A DNA stretch of 64,000 bases from Lactuca virosa (GCA_928212115.1 CAKMRJ010003334.1:38348456-38412455), one strand, 5' to 3'. Positions 23,143 to 36,100 are shown, counted from the stretch's first letter. Numbers and translations are program-made. Notes: generated by a model not told the origin, from the letters alone.

Positions 23143-26128
23143 CTAATCAATTAGAAGAGCTTTTCCCTTAGAATTTCCTGGATCATCATCACCACCAATT
23201 GTTTTGCCTAATTTTAGCTTCAAGATTCTCTCTGGCTTTTTTCTCCTTATCCTCTTCAAAATCTCTGAAATTGGTCTAACCCTTACCTGCTGAACTTGAA
23301 TAATAGGAACAACCTCCTGAATTTGAACATTATCAACAACTTGGACATTAGGAATTTGAACATTACCACCCTCCTCAGCTTCCTCACCCACAACAGTCTC
23401 CTCACCCACAACACCCTCATCACCTTCATAACTTCTAGGTGGAGTAACTTGCATAGACTGACTAAATTCCCCTGCACTACTAGAGTCAACATCGGTAGGA
23501 GTAACTTGCATATCATTTTAAGTAGTATCCATCTCAATTGGAGTCATTTCAACCTCTTCATGTTGTTGTGGTTCACTTGTACTACCCTATATGGCATGAT
23601 ATAATTATGTTAGTGGCAAATCAAATGTAAATAACTTTTAATTTTAAATGGTTTTACCTGTCCTGCATTTTGCTTCACACAAACTTTTTGTTTCTTCTGT
23701 TTCTTCACATTTAACTTTTGGGGCCTTCTCTGTGGACAAATGGCCTTGTTGTGATCTATCTCCTTGCATATACTACATCTAATTTTCTTTCCAGCCTTAG
23801 AATCCATGTGGGTTCCTGTATTCTTTGTAGTGGATTTCTTCCTCTTAGTAGTTGGCCTACCATGCATCCTTCTACTAATAGGAGGCAATGATGGAGTATA
23901 ATTTGTCTCTGGCCACATGTCACTGCCATTCATGGGGGCAATTATGTAATTGTATGCCTTCTTAAATGTGGTGGTGCTAAACATGTTGTTTACATAGGCT
24001 TCTACATCCCTATTAAGATAGGATATGCTAGCTACAAAATGAGCACATACATATCCATTCAATTGCCACAACCTACATGAACATTTTTTCCTTTCTAAGT
24101 CCACCTCATATGCATCTGTTGCTCCCCTTACCTCAAACTGGTTTAATCCAATAGGTAGTACCTGATAATGCCTCTGAATTTTTTTAAGCAAATTCACCTT
24201 GTCCCTTATCTCTGGACAAATATGATTTCCCCATTGATGTCCCTTTAATTTCATGTTGTACATTCTGTCCATCATGTATAATGTTAACTCCTCTAACATG
24301 GTTATTATGGGCTTCTTCCTGGCATCAACTATTACAACATTAAAAGTTTCAGAGAAGCCATTTTCAACTGCACCACTACACCTTCCAGCTTGAAAGAAAG
24401 CTCTTGACCATGTTTTAGGATCTTTCTCCATGAGATATTGATGGGCATCTGGGTTCAATGTCTCAATCTCCTTCATCACAACTTTAAAAGCATGCTCAGT
24501 TGTGGATTTAGATGCTCTCCAAAACAAGGTATGATATATGGCACCAGTGAATCTCTTCTGCAAATTCTGGAAAATATGTCTTCCACACTGCCTGTGCTCT
24601 ACATATGGAAGCAACTCTTTAACAGCCTCTATCAAACCCCGAGTTAATAAAAAGATTTAAATCAGATAGTATAAAATAAATATAAATGAATTACTATGTA
24701 AAATACTAACCTTATGTTGGTCTGACATTAAACTGAAGCCATTGCCTAAATTTAAGTTTAGATCATCAATGAGAAGCTCTAAAAACCACTTCCAATTCTG
24801 CTTGTTCTCCACACTAACCACCGCCCAAGCATAGGATATATCTTGTCATTTGCATCCCTCCCAATAGCACAAAGCAATTCCCCCTTACAAACACCTTTAA
24901 GAAAACATCTATCTAGACCTATTATCCTTCTACACCCTTCAGTCAAACCTTGTGTAACTCCTTGAAAACAAACATAGAACTTGCTAAAATATTTCTTTCC
25001 ATCTGGACCATCCTCCACATCTAGTTTCACAGTTGACCCAAGATTTCTCCTTAAAATCTCATGACCATATGACCATAGCTTACCATAATGTTCAACAAGG
25101 CTACCTTCAACAAAATTCGGTGCATACTTCTTTGCTCTCCTACATTGGGCCATAGTAACTTGGATACCAAACATGGTCATTACCTTTACCCTAAGCTTCC
25201 TTACACTCATTTTCTGACTTTGTACAATCTTTTTGGTATAGTGACTCCCAATCCATGCATATGCCACTAATGATCCAAACTTGAAGTTCCTAGCACAATT
25301 ATGATCAGCTTTTAGTGAAGTGATTTAGAAACTCTCTTCATCACTCATCCAAGAAGCCCACAATCTAAATGTGCAAGCACCCTTGCTACACCTCACCAAA
25401 AGTCTTTGCCTATCATTTTTTTCAAAACACAATTGATATCCATTAGCCACAGCATAGTTGCACAACATTGATTTTACTTGCCCTGGACCCTTAAATCTCA
25501 TTCTTAGAATTGGTTTTTGTTTTTTCCTGTGTAATAGCTCATTAAATATGGAATGAGTTTGGATGTTAGGTTCAACTTCTCTCCCATTATCATCATCTAC
25601 AATGTTGTTATCCTCCTCCTCATCAACACATAACTTACTCAAGAAAGGATCATTTGATGTCTTATTTATATGCACTGCATCCTCATTAAATTCAAAGGCA
25701 ACATTCCTAAGTTCATCTATGTTATCTTCATTTTCACCATCAATACAAGACTCGTGTTCATCATCATTATTATCTTCATCATCAAACCACCCATCAACAC
25801 CAACCCCAATATGATCCACATAAACCGAAATTACACCATCTGTTCCATAAGCATCAAAAATAAAAGCAGAATATTCCACATCATCTAAAATAAGATTAAG
25901 CCCTTCCATCAGGGAATTGCCTGGTTCACAGTAGTAAAACTTTTTACACTCTTCATGCATGAAATGTTCGCAGAAGGTCACAAACTCGGAATAAGTCATA
26001 GAAGAAAAGTCGACATCAGTGAACATGGTTTTCACACCACCAGTGTAAGAGAAATGATTTCGATTAAATACCCCTTGGTAGTTGAGTTCCACCATCGCAA
26101 ACACTCCATTAGGTTCCGATTGTGCCAT
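23143..26128 (-). pseudogene. MuDR-type MULE transposase, three exons, broken
   Basis: Cut-and-paste transposase of the Mutator superfamily. Exon 1 (26128-24711) holds a PB1-like plant MULE N-terminus, an acidic linker, a MuDR DNA-binding segment (ILRMRFKG ... CSKGACTFRLWAS) and the first catalytic aspartate (IGLDRCFLKG). Exon 2 (24638-23658) carries the rest of the catalytic core, a SWIM zinc finger (CSCRLWQLNGYVCAH) and a CCHC-like knuckle (CSICKEIDHNKAICP). Exon 3 (23586-23143) is a low-complexity tail. Breaks: TAA at 25327-25325, a one-base deletion near 24831, the first intron's acceptor reading GG instead of AG (24640-24639), and TAA at 23520-23518. Start chosen at the first ATG after the right TIR, about 270 bases inside it. 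Confidence 0.9.
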
Positions 26129-26491
26129 TGCTGCGACTTCTTTGGTTCTTCAGCTCGATCACAAAAATGCTTCACAAACCCTAAATCAGTTTCTTTTACA
26201 GCTGAATAATGAAGACGAGTGAAGTTTGATAGCTGAATACAAAAGGCTTTAAGCTTCGCATATCATTTATTGACGTGACATATCTCATGTGGCATCAGAT
26301 TAGCCAAAAAATATATATTAATTGACATATATAAAATGTCAACCGGGAAACCGTTGAAAAGTATGGAAAATGAGTAAATTAATAGGTCATATACGAGTTT
26401 AATGGTCTAATGTACCAAAAAAACTTTAATGACCAAATTAGCCAAATCGAAAAAGTTTCATGTGCTATAGTGACATTATCCCAACTCACGC

Positions 26492-27395
26492 ATCTGATTT
26501 ATTTTCTTTCTTTTTTTATGGTTTATAACTGACGCACAACACACACACAACACGTTCTTTTCTTTTTCTACTTTCATCCATCGGTATATCATAAACACAC
26601 ATGTAGATTTGTTTCTTGATCTCATACCCTCTTTCATGTAGATTTCTTTCGATTGCACCTCGATAGAAAATGAATTTTCAGGAGGTAGCGATAGATATTG
26701 AAGACCCCCTTTAGATGTCATATAGGTTTTCATTGATTTCACTATGTGTATGTATGTATTTTTTCATTTTTGGAAATCAATTTATGTGTGGGTGTTCATC
26801 CCATTAATCGATTTGCATTTGCATTGGAGACCTCAACCTTCTCTCTCTCTCTCCCCCACGAGTAGAGGTTTGAACCGACTTATGCTTTTTCCCACCACCT
26901 CCGACTGCCACTGCCATTTATCCCTTCTGCCTTTTCTCTGTTTCGTGGTGGATAAAAAAAACCCTAAATCGATTTCATATAGAAACGCAGGGAGAGATCT
27001 CGATCAAAAACTAGAAGAATCCGCAAACTATGAGGGATGGAAATTATAATGATGAATATACATATGTTAAGGTTGGATTTGTACTGTGAATTGGAACTAT
27101 GGTTTTTGAGTTTACCTTTCCGGTGGAGGTACTATGATCCATTATGATCTGACAAGTGGTTAAGGTTGAATTTGTAATGGCTAAATCTGCATCAGAAAAC
27201 TCAAGATCATATGAAGTTTCTTTTTTTTTTTTTTTTTTTTTTGGGGGGGGGGGGGGAAGGGATGCATGTTAGCTGTGTTTGTGGTTACTGAAATGCTTAA
27301 CCAAGAAATCAAACCCAATGTAGTCACATACATACATACATACAATCGATTCGTACAGTAGGCATGGAATAGGAGAAAACGGATTTGAGTTTTTT
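26492..27395. other. Unique-sequence core of the foldback element, right side
   Basis: Less AT-rich than its surroundings, with a CT-rich stretch near 26840. A short frame (26744-27049) has no recognisable domain. A long T run followed by a G run sits at about 27223-27256. Possibly captured host DNA, but no gene is identifiable. Confidence 0.4.
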
Positions 27396-27407
27396 TTTTG
27401 AATGGAT

Positions 27408-27439
<32 letters not shown>

Positions 27440-27638
27440 CTCAAATTAATTACTTATTTTTTTTCCTTTAAGTTAAATAGAAAAAACAAAAAAAATCAAA
27501 AGGACATTTCCGAACGACCAAAATCAATAAATATGATCAAAATGACCACCGATCCAAAAAAATTAAAATATAGACCAAAACCAAAAAAAAAATACATACA
27601 ATGTAATAAGTTTTGCATTTTTGTCTATAATTACTTAT

Positions 27639-27880
27639 GGGAAAATGACATAAAAGCCCTTAAGTTTTCACAAAAATGTCGGTTTTACCCTTGGACGTGT
27701 TTTATGTCCAGTAAAGCCCGAAGTTTTGTTTAATTTGTTCATTTTTACCCTTGTAGCCGGTTTCCAGGTAACCTACTGGTTACCTAGGTTACCTAATGCC
27801 AGTAAAGCCCTTGAATTTTCAAAAATGTTCGGATTTACCTATAAGTTTTTCAAAAATGTTCGGATTTACCCTTACTTTGA

Positions 27881-27915
<35 letters not shown>

Positions 27916-28906
27916 ATACATTTTTAATTGTATAAAAATATTTTTTACATACATTTTTAAATGAATAAAAAATTTTCATACGTTTTTAATACATTTTTAT
28001 ACATATTATTATTATTATTATTATTTTTAATACATTTTTAAATGTATAAAAATATTTTATACACACATTTTTAAAAATGTATTTATTTGTATTTAGTAGG
28101 TATAAGTATAAATATATATTTATTTCATAGAAAAATATATTATATACATATAAATATAAAAATACATATTTATATGGTTTATATTATATAAAAGATATAA
28201 TTATATGTATTTGTACATATTATCAAGTATAAATATGTATTTATTATCAAACATCATACTAAATAGATAAGCAAAATAAATATTCGTTAATTAAAAACAT
28301 AACGTAACAATTATAAAACCCTCGTAATTAGAAAACCTCAATAAAAACACTCGATTACAGATAAGATTTAGTATAAAATTTGAAAAAACCTCTAATATTC
28401 AACTATATTAGGTTAATAGTGAGTAGAGAACAATAAATGATCAACAAATAACACTCGTAAATGGAAAATACATAATATAATTAAAAAAACTCTTGACAAA
28501 AACACTTGATCACTGTAAAAATTAAGTATTATCAACTTAAAATCATTCATTAACTATTTTTATCTCAAAAATTGATAACGAAATGTCAAATACGAGTGTA
28601 AACTTCATTTATGTTTGTTGTAAGTTCACAAAAAAAGATCACGAAATGGATCATTTTTTATATTGATCTGAAGCATTTGTTTTTGCAAAATCAGTCATTG
28701 ACGACATTTTTTACTTTATCAAGCTTTTTCTGTTCGATTCAACAATTATAGATGAAGATTTAGGGTTTTCAAATGTATATAAATACTAAATACAAGTACA
28801 TATATTTTTAAAAATATATTTATATTAGTAAAAATATTTTTATACATTTAAAAATGTGTGTATAAAATATTTTTATACATTTAAAAATGTATGTATAAAA
28901 TATTTT

Positions 28907-28943
<37 letters not shown>

Positions 28944-29185
28944 CAACAACAATCAATGTAAGGGTAAATCCGAACATTTTTGAAAAACTTAAGGGTAAAT
29001 CTGAACATTTTTGAAAATTCAAGGGTTTTACTGGCATTAGGTAACCGGTAGGTTACCTGAAAACCGGCTACAAGGGTAAAAATGAACAAATTAAACAAAA
29101 CATCGGGCTTTACTGGACATAAAACACGTCCAAGGGTAAAACCGATATTTTTGTGAAAACTTAAGGGCTTTTATGTCATTTTCCC
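27639..29185. mobile_element. Non-autonomous terminal-inverted-repeat element (MULE-like), 1.5 kb
   Basis: Long inverted repeats of roughly 260 bp (27639-27900 and 28930-29185) start GGGAAAATGACATAAAAGCC and contain 'gttacct' phrases and an ATT/AAT microsatellite on each side. Flanks are ATTACTTAT (27630-27638) and ATTATTTAT (29186-29194), an 8-of-9 match. There is no transposase; the centre is AT-rich. It abuts the foldback element, and the two TSDs overlap by five bases, so it inserted into that element's immediate flank. Confidence 0.75.
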
Positions 29186-29194
29186 ATTATTTAT

Positions 29195-29746
29195 CCATCA
29201 TTTTAAATTAAATAGCATACTTTTAAACCACGTTTCTTTTACCTCATTTTTACCATCCTGCCCTTTAAGGCTTTAACCTAAGCCCCAAAAATTCTAAACC
29301 AAAACCCGAGCAACTCTGTTACTGCTTCCAACCTCTCAAGTTTTGCAGGTTTTTTTTTTTTTTTTTTTATTTAAATATTTAATTACTTCTCCTGAGATGC
29401 TTCCCTGATGTTTCTTCTTCCCTGGAGAATTGGATTTCTGAAAAGAATTGATTTGGTGTAATTGGTTATACCCGTTCTAAACAGGGGCTGGATAAGGGTT
29501 TGTTTGACATCATATTATGTAAACAGGGGATATTAGAAACAAAGATGCTGGAGACCTGGGGTTCGTAAAATTGATTGATTTTAAACAAATCTGGGACAAA
29601 TTGATCTTCATATCTTGAACGGCATCATGAACTCAAGCGATGAGAAACAAGAATTGGCAGAAATTGAAGAGGAAAAAAATCGTTAGAGTTATGAGGGGAC
29701 ATGATTCTGATCATAGGATACAAAAAGAAAGAAGACAACAAGAGTG
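29195..29746. other. Unassigned segment between two transposons
   Basis: Moderate GC content, a T run near 29350-29368, no convincing coding frame and no repeat match inside the window. It may be a remnant of the original spacer between the two reductase genes. Confidence 0.35.
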
Positions 29747-30411
29747 GTTTATAACAGGGTGATCGCGGTTCGGTTTGAAAGGTATTTTTCTTAAAATGGT
29801 TCGGTTTGAAAGGTATTTTTCTTCTCATGGTTTTAACAAAATATAACTTCTATTTCAGATTTTGCAAACAAACTTAATATTTGTACCGACAACATCAATT
29901 GAAATGTATTTTTCTTATGGTTTTATATTGAATTTTTGATGTGATCTTTTAATATTAATTTTTTTGGACAGCAAAAGCTTATGGATTGGATGGCATTTTG
30001 GAAGTGGATAGCATTTTGGAAATGAGCTTGCGGATAATGGAAAAATATTTGGTGTTTTGTGTGTATTAGTTAAATGTTTGATGTAGTGGAACGATATTTG
30101 TTGTTTTTATTTGCTGTTTTGGATGATTTTTAGGTTGCATGAATCGATACAAATGCTTGATGTAAAAGAACAATGTTTATTGTTTTTATTTACTGCTTTT
30201 TATTATTGTTTTGGCAGTTTTTTGGTAGTTTTGACAACTTTAATATTGCAATTTTTTTTAACAATATTGCAGTTTTTTAAGCAATATTTGGCAGATTTTT
30301 GTTGACAGTTTTTTTATACTATTTTGACAGCTTCAATAGTGCAGTTTTTTAACAATATTTGGCAGATTTTTTTTGTTGTTGTAACAATATTGAAATTTTT
30401 TTTTAACAATC

Positions 30412-30779
30412 TGTGGTGCACCCACCAATTCAATTTACGTACAGGAGGAAAAAACAACAAAAGGGTCACAATCAGAGGGGGACCACAACCAACCAGCAGG
30501 TGGCAACAATCGTGGGTACAGAACAGGGGCAATATGGTCATTAAAGGTTGTCATCACTGAATATAAGGTCTGCAAAATGACCTGGAGGGGATCATGCGAG
30601 AATATTAGAAGTTTCTTTCTTTTGGGAGATCATTAGCTTCTCGAATTGCTAATTTTATCCACTTTTCCTCTTATTGCATTGTTCCTGTAGTTTTCAGCTT
30701 ATATCCCTTTTCATTATTTAAGAAATCAATACAACAGTTATCTTGAGTTCTTTTATACATTGCAAGCTAGTTAATTACA
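30412..30779 (+). repeat. 5' LTR of gypsy B (368 bp)
   Basis: TGTGGTGCACC...AATTACA, directly followed by the tRNA primer site. The near-identical partner is at 46695-47062. Confidence 0.95.
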
Positions 30780-30782
30780 AAG

Positions 30783-30795
30783 TGGTATCAGAGCA
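30783..30795 (+). promoter_or_regulatory. Primer binding site of gypsy B
   Basis: TGGTATCAGAGCA, complementary to the 3' end of initiator methionine tRNA, three bases after the LTR; primes minus-strand DNA synthesis. Confidence 0.9.
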
Positions 30796-30816
30796 CGTTC
30801 TTCCTTGGAGTAAGAA

Positions 30817-31159
30817 ATGGTTCCACCAAAGACTGATACGGTGGGGGTTAGAGTGGAGGTGGTTGAAGAATAGATTGAATAAATGAAGGAGACAATGGCA
30901 AATTTACAAGATAATCTTAAGGTGCAACTCTCATCTCAGATCTCAGAACAAATGGAAGCACTTACCAAAAGGTTTACCGATATAGCCACAGAAACCATTA
31001 AAAATACCATCTCTGAGTCTGGAAGCTTCATCAAAAGAGAAGATGAAACTCCGAAGGGAACTCCGAAGAGCGGTGGTGGGTCCGGTGGTAGCGGGGGTTC
31101 AGGAGATAAGTATGGTGGTGGAACAAATTGGCGATTTCGGAAATTAGACCTGCCCCTAT
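30817..31159 (+). pseudogene. Gypsy B gag, N-terminal part (split by gypsy A)
   Basis: An ATG at 30817 opens the frame, with nonsense codons at 30871-30873 and 30880-30882. It then stays open through a helical region (MKETMANLQDNLK) and a Gly/Ser-rich linker to the insertion point of gypsy A at 31159. The gag domain continues in the sequence at 39963-40454. Gag proteins form the virus-like particle that packages the element RNA. Confidence 0.75.
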
Positions 31160-32562
31160 TGTGACATCCCCAAATTCACGGCCAGAAAAGACCGGTTTAA
31201 TTTATGCTTTTAAAATAATTTCAGAGTAATCATTTGATTAAAAGAGTTGCGGAATTTGTTCCCAAAACGAAATATGATAAAATAAGATTTACCAAAGCAT
31301 TTCTTAAAGAAATGTATTTTCATTATATAACAAAACTCGGGATGTCATGTTCCGATACACACCAAAAACATAAACGGCACATTATAAGCCTTACAACAGT
31401 TATATTCACTACAGGCCTATAATCAAAATATTTTGATAAGTCATTCAACTTATGCTCTCGCGCCACTACCTGTATTACAAAGAAAACTGAGTGGGTCAGG
31501 CTTGGGAGCCTGGTGAGCATATAGAGTTTTCAACCCATAATAAATAAATTTATTAATTTTATCAAACAACAATAACCCGATTACCTATTCCCGTTATCCT
31601 CACTTTACGTCCCTAAAACAACTATCACAAGGGACTTAGTCTAAGGATTTTTATCGGGGTGACAACACTGCTTTGGGGGTTTCCCAGCAATTTATGTCAA
31701 ATAAGGCAACCATATGGGGGATGGAGTACAACAAATGAACACCCAAGTTCATTAACACCTACAGGTTGCGAGCCTGCCATCGTTGCACTGGACTGTCTAG
31801 AAAAGTTCGTGGTCGTCATCCATACTCCGCTAGATGACTGGATCACAATAACATCGAGGCCTCTCATCATTTTAACACACATCAACTATTTCATCTACCC
31901 ATGTTATACCCAACATATTTGTAGATAAAAATACATATACAGTTTAAATCATTTTAAAACCTGTATAAAATATTCATTCAACACCCAACTCAAATAAACA
32001 ATCAATATGTATACACATAGCACATATTTTATAGAAAATACTTCATATCTATGTGTAAGATGAAAGTGACTATACACTCACCTTACTCAACCGATGTATA
32101 TCGTAATTAAGTTTGAGAGTAACTTCTCGATTCCCTTCTTCCAAATATTTTCTATTATTTCTTTCTAAAATATATGTTTGAATGGTAATGCTTAAAACTC
32201 ACGATCATACTCCTATTTATAATAAGAGTTTTGGATTCATACATTAAATGATCTGTGCAATAATAAAAGCTTAGTTACTCAAAATATTGACACGTATTTT
32301 TAAAGACCGACACTAAATAAAAAAATGATACATATATGATTTATGTTGACTCTTGTGTTCTTATCTTAAACAAAACATATATTTTCTTTAATGAACACGT
32401 ATACCTTTTTTTCTTTGTAAGGTAACACGTCATAACTTCCCATAAATATTAATTATGAATTAATATATATGCATGAATTTACGTTTCTACATATTTTGGT
32501 TAATATAAATATCACATGCATGTTTACATGCTTACTTGATGTATATACATAAACGTTTAATA

Positions 32563-32628
<66 letters not shown>

Positions 32629-33108
32629 CAAAGTCTTAAAAAAATTAGTGATAATAATTATCAAATATCAAATCAATATAATATATGAATCAAACATATT
32701 ACCAAACATATAATAGATATTATTTTACAACATATCAAATTTTATACTTTATTATTAACGTCGTAAAATATACGTAGACAGTTATTTTCGGGAGTTATAT
32801 CTCGAAAATATATATAATATGTATTTATTTTTGTTCTTTATATCGACCGGCTAATAGTTACGGTCTCTACCGCTTTCATTTAGATTAGTATTCTAAATGA
32901 TTTTTTTTAAACTTCTATTTAGCCCTATTTATTAAATTTTAAAAATGAGCTTTTACACAAATATACACATAATTTATAAATAAATCACATTTATATAAAC
33001 ATATATACTCGAATAATTATCTTTCACTTATTCATAAAATGTTACAATCGCTAACCGACGTAAATACATATTTTATAATTACGCCAAGCAGGAAACGCGG
33101 GCGTTACA
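31160..33108 (-). repeat. 3' LTR of gypsy A
   Basis: 1,949 bp. Contains an expanded AT microsatellite (about 32564-32625) that accounts for most of its length excess over the partner LTR. Confidence 0.95.
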
Positions 33109-33124
33109 ATTATCTCCCCCTTAG
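33109..33124 (-). promoter_or_regulatory. Polypurine tract of gypsy A
   Basis: On the minus strand CTAAGGGGGAGATAAT lies directly before the LTR start TGTAACGCC; primes plus-strand synthesis in LTR elements. Confidence 0.8.
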
Positions 33125-33143
33125 GATGATTCCGTCCCCGGAA

Positions 33144-36100
33144 TCATACATCAGCAAACAAATGCGGATAGCGACTCATCATGTCACTCTCCGTTTCCCA
33201 GGTGAGATTTGGCCCATTCGTATGTTTCCATCGCACAAGCACTAAATCGACCATCTTGTGTCGCAACTTCTTAGTCTTACGGTCAACGATTGCTTCTGGT
33301 TCTTCGATTAACCTCTTGTTTTCATCCAACCTTAACTCAGAAATTGGAATTATGCCGGGAACTTCTCCCGTGAACTTCCTCAAATAACACACGTGGAAAG
33401 TGTTATGAATACCTTCTAGTTCTTCTGGTAATTCTAGTTTGTAAGCTTGATTCCCAATCCTCTGAAGAACTTTAAACGGTCCAATAAACCTTGGACTCAA
33501 CTTTCCCCTTTTGCCAAATCTTATAAGTCCCTTCTACGGTGAGACTTTAAGCAAAACCGAATCTCCAACTTCAAATGTCATCGATTTTCTTTTCTTGTCA
33601 GCATAGCTCTTTTGACGATCCTGAGCTGCTAACAACCTTTCCCTAATCACTTTCAGTTTTTCAGCAGTTTTATGAACTATCTCGGGTCCCATAAACTGCT
33701 TTTCCCCAGCTTCAAGCCAACATGACGGCGTTCGACACTTTTCTCCATACAAAGCTTGGTAAGGTGCCATCGTGATGCTTGAGTGGAAACTATTATTATA
33801 GGAAAATTATACCAAAGGCAAATGTTCATCCCAGTTGCCTAGGAATTCCAGGGTACATGCTTTCAGCATATCTTCAAGTGTTTGTATCGTCCGTTCGCTC
33901 TGACCATCAGTATGTGGATGGTAAGTTGTACTCAAACACAACTTTGTACCCAATTCCTCTTGTAGACTTTTCCAAAACCTTGAGGTGAAACGGCTGTCAC
34001 GATCCGATACAATCGTTAAGGGAACACCATGAAGCCTCACAATTTCCTTCACGTAAGAATTCGCAAGCTTATCCATAGACCATTTCTCATTGGTAGCTAT
34101 GAAGTGCGCACTCTTAGTGAAACGATCAACGACCACCCAAATCATGTCGTGACCATTCTTTGTTCTGGGCAGTTTAGTGACAAAATCCATAGTGATGTCT
34201 TCCCATTTACCCATGGGTACAGGTAAAGGTTCTAAACTCCCATATGGTTTCTGATGTTGTTCCTTCACTCTCGCACATGTCACACACTCGGCCACATACT
34301 TTGCAACATCAAGCTTCATCGTCGGCCACCAATAATAGGGTTTTAGGTCCCTATACATTTTAGTGCTGCCGGGATGAATTGAGTACATGGTTTTGTGAGC
34401 TTCTTCCATCAGAAGATCTCTTATTCCTCCTGTCTTAGGTACCCAAATCCTATCTTGGAATACCTTTAACCCTTGGTCGTTTGTACCGAACACTAACGTT
34501 TTGCCCAAACGTTCTTCTTTTCGGTCATTTTTCTCTGAAGTTTCCTCCTGAGCTTTCTTTATACTTTCCACAATTGTCGAGATAACTTCAATTCTCAATG
34601 CTCTTGCCCTTTTCTTTTCAAGGTTTACCTTCCGACTAAGAGCATCAGCAACAACATTTTCTTTACCAGGGTGGTAAAGTATTTCACAGTCGTAGTCCTT
34701 GAGTAACTCCAGCCAGCGTCGTTGCCTCATGTTCAATTCTTTCTGATTAAAGAGATATTGAAGACTCTTATGATCAGTGAAAAGTGTGCACTTCGTTCCA
34801 TAGAGGTAATGTCTCCATATCTTTAGAGCAAATACTATCGCTGCCAACTCCAGATCATGAGTGGGGTAGTTCTTTTCATGCTCTTTCAACTGTCGAGATG
34901 CATACGCTATCACCTTTTCTCTTTGGGTCAAAACACAACCCAACCCAACACCAGACGCATCGCTATAGACAGCAAAGTCTTCAACTCCGTCGGGTAGAGA
35001 AAGAATCGGTGCTTCACATAATTTCTTCTTTAGCTTCTTGAATGCTTCCTTATGCTTCTCACTCCAAGCATAAGTAGTTCCCTTGTGGGTCAAAGCTGTC
35101 AATGGAGCAGCTATCGAAGAAAAGCCTTGGATAAATCTTCGATAATATCCAGCTAATCCTAGAAAGCTTCGGATCTACGTAGGACTTTTCGGTTGTTCCC
35201 ACTTCATCACAGCTTTAATCTTTGCTGGGTCAACCATTATTCCTTCTTGGTTAACCACATGACCTAAAAATTGGACTTCTTGAATCCAAAATTCACATTT
35301 GGAGAACTTTGCATATAACTTCTCCTTTTTCAAAACTTCTAGCACTTCACGCAGATGCTTTTCATGCTCCTGCTTGCTTTTTGAATAAATCAAAATATCA
35401 TCTATGAACACTATCACGGATTTATCTAGGAATGGTTTACAAACCCTGTTCATTAAATCCATGAAAGCTGCTGGAGCATTGGTTAGTCCAAATAAGATAA
35501 CCAAAAACTCGTAGTGTCCATATCGTGTTCTGAATGCAGTCTTCTCAATATCCTGCTCTCTCACCTTTAGTTGATGATATCTTGACCTAAGATCGATCTT
35601 CGAGAAGTAGCTCGAACCTTGCAACTGATCGAACAGATCATCAATCCTTGGCAACGGGTACTTGTTCTTTATTGTTGCCTTATTCAGCTCTCTGTAATCG
35701 ATGCACATTCTCATGCTCCCATCTTTCTTCTTTACGAATAACACCGGAGCTCCCCAGGGTGATGAACTAGGTCGAATAAAACCTTTGTCCAATAATTCCT
35801 GAAGTTGTGTCATAAGCTCTTTCATCTCTGTTGGTGCTAATCGATACGGTGCTTTTGCTATTGGCGTCGTTCCTGGTAACAAGTTAATTCTGAACTCCAC
35901 TTGTCTATCAGACGGTAATCCAGGAAGATCTTCGGGAAAGACTTCGGGATAGTCACACACCACTGGTATACTCTGCACCTCCTTTTTATCCTTCTTTGCA
36001 TCGATCACGAATGCTAGATATGATGTACATCCCTTGGTCAAACACTTTCTGGCTTTCATTAGGGAAATGATTCCAGAGTTTACTCTGCGTTTGTCTCCAT

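Larger units (their letters stand above)
20186..26482. mobile_element. MULE (Mutator-like DNA transposon), 6.3 kb, with two convergent genes
   Basis: Terminal inverted repeats are 20186-20275 and 26395-26482, about 90 bp and nearly identical, starting GGGATAA(G/T)GTCACT. They are flanked by a perfect 9-bp duplication AACTCACGC (20177-20185 and 26483-26491), the Mutator signature. The minus strand carries a transposase gene read from the right TIR; the plus strand carries a GRF zinc-finger gene read from the left TIR. The middle holds a 59-bp minisatellite and a copia solo LTR. Both genes are broken, so this copy is not autonomous now. Confidence 0.95.
19905..27625. mobile_element. Foldback Mutator-like element, itself interrupted by a 6.3-kb MULE
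   Basis: Left arm (19905-20176) and right arm (about 27400-27625) are inverted relatives. Both start with a phrase like ACAAAA(C/A)TGC, pass through 'ttggtctaaaaccc', 'tttttttggat', 'ctatttaattta' and reach a CT/GA microsatellite. Flanks are TATAATTAA (19896-19904) and TATAATTAC (27626-27634), an 8-of-9 match as for Mutator insertions. Without the inner MULE the element is about 1.4 kb. Its centre (26492-27395) is non-repetitive, with no clear gene. The arms match those at 59734-60988 and 62399 onwards. Confidence 0.65.

Noticed and set aside
26744..27049. 101-codon frame in the core of the foldback element
   Set aside because: Low-complexity, no recognisable domain, no splice or promoter support; mentioned only as part of the core.
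27726..27935. Frame similar to one at 28820-29098 suggesting a duplicated gene
   Set aside because: The two are the inverted arms of one TIR element read in opposite directions.
31234..31422. Small frames repeated at 31234-31928 and 38140-38834
   Set aside because: They are at matching positions in the two LTRs of gypsy A and are not genes.
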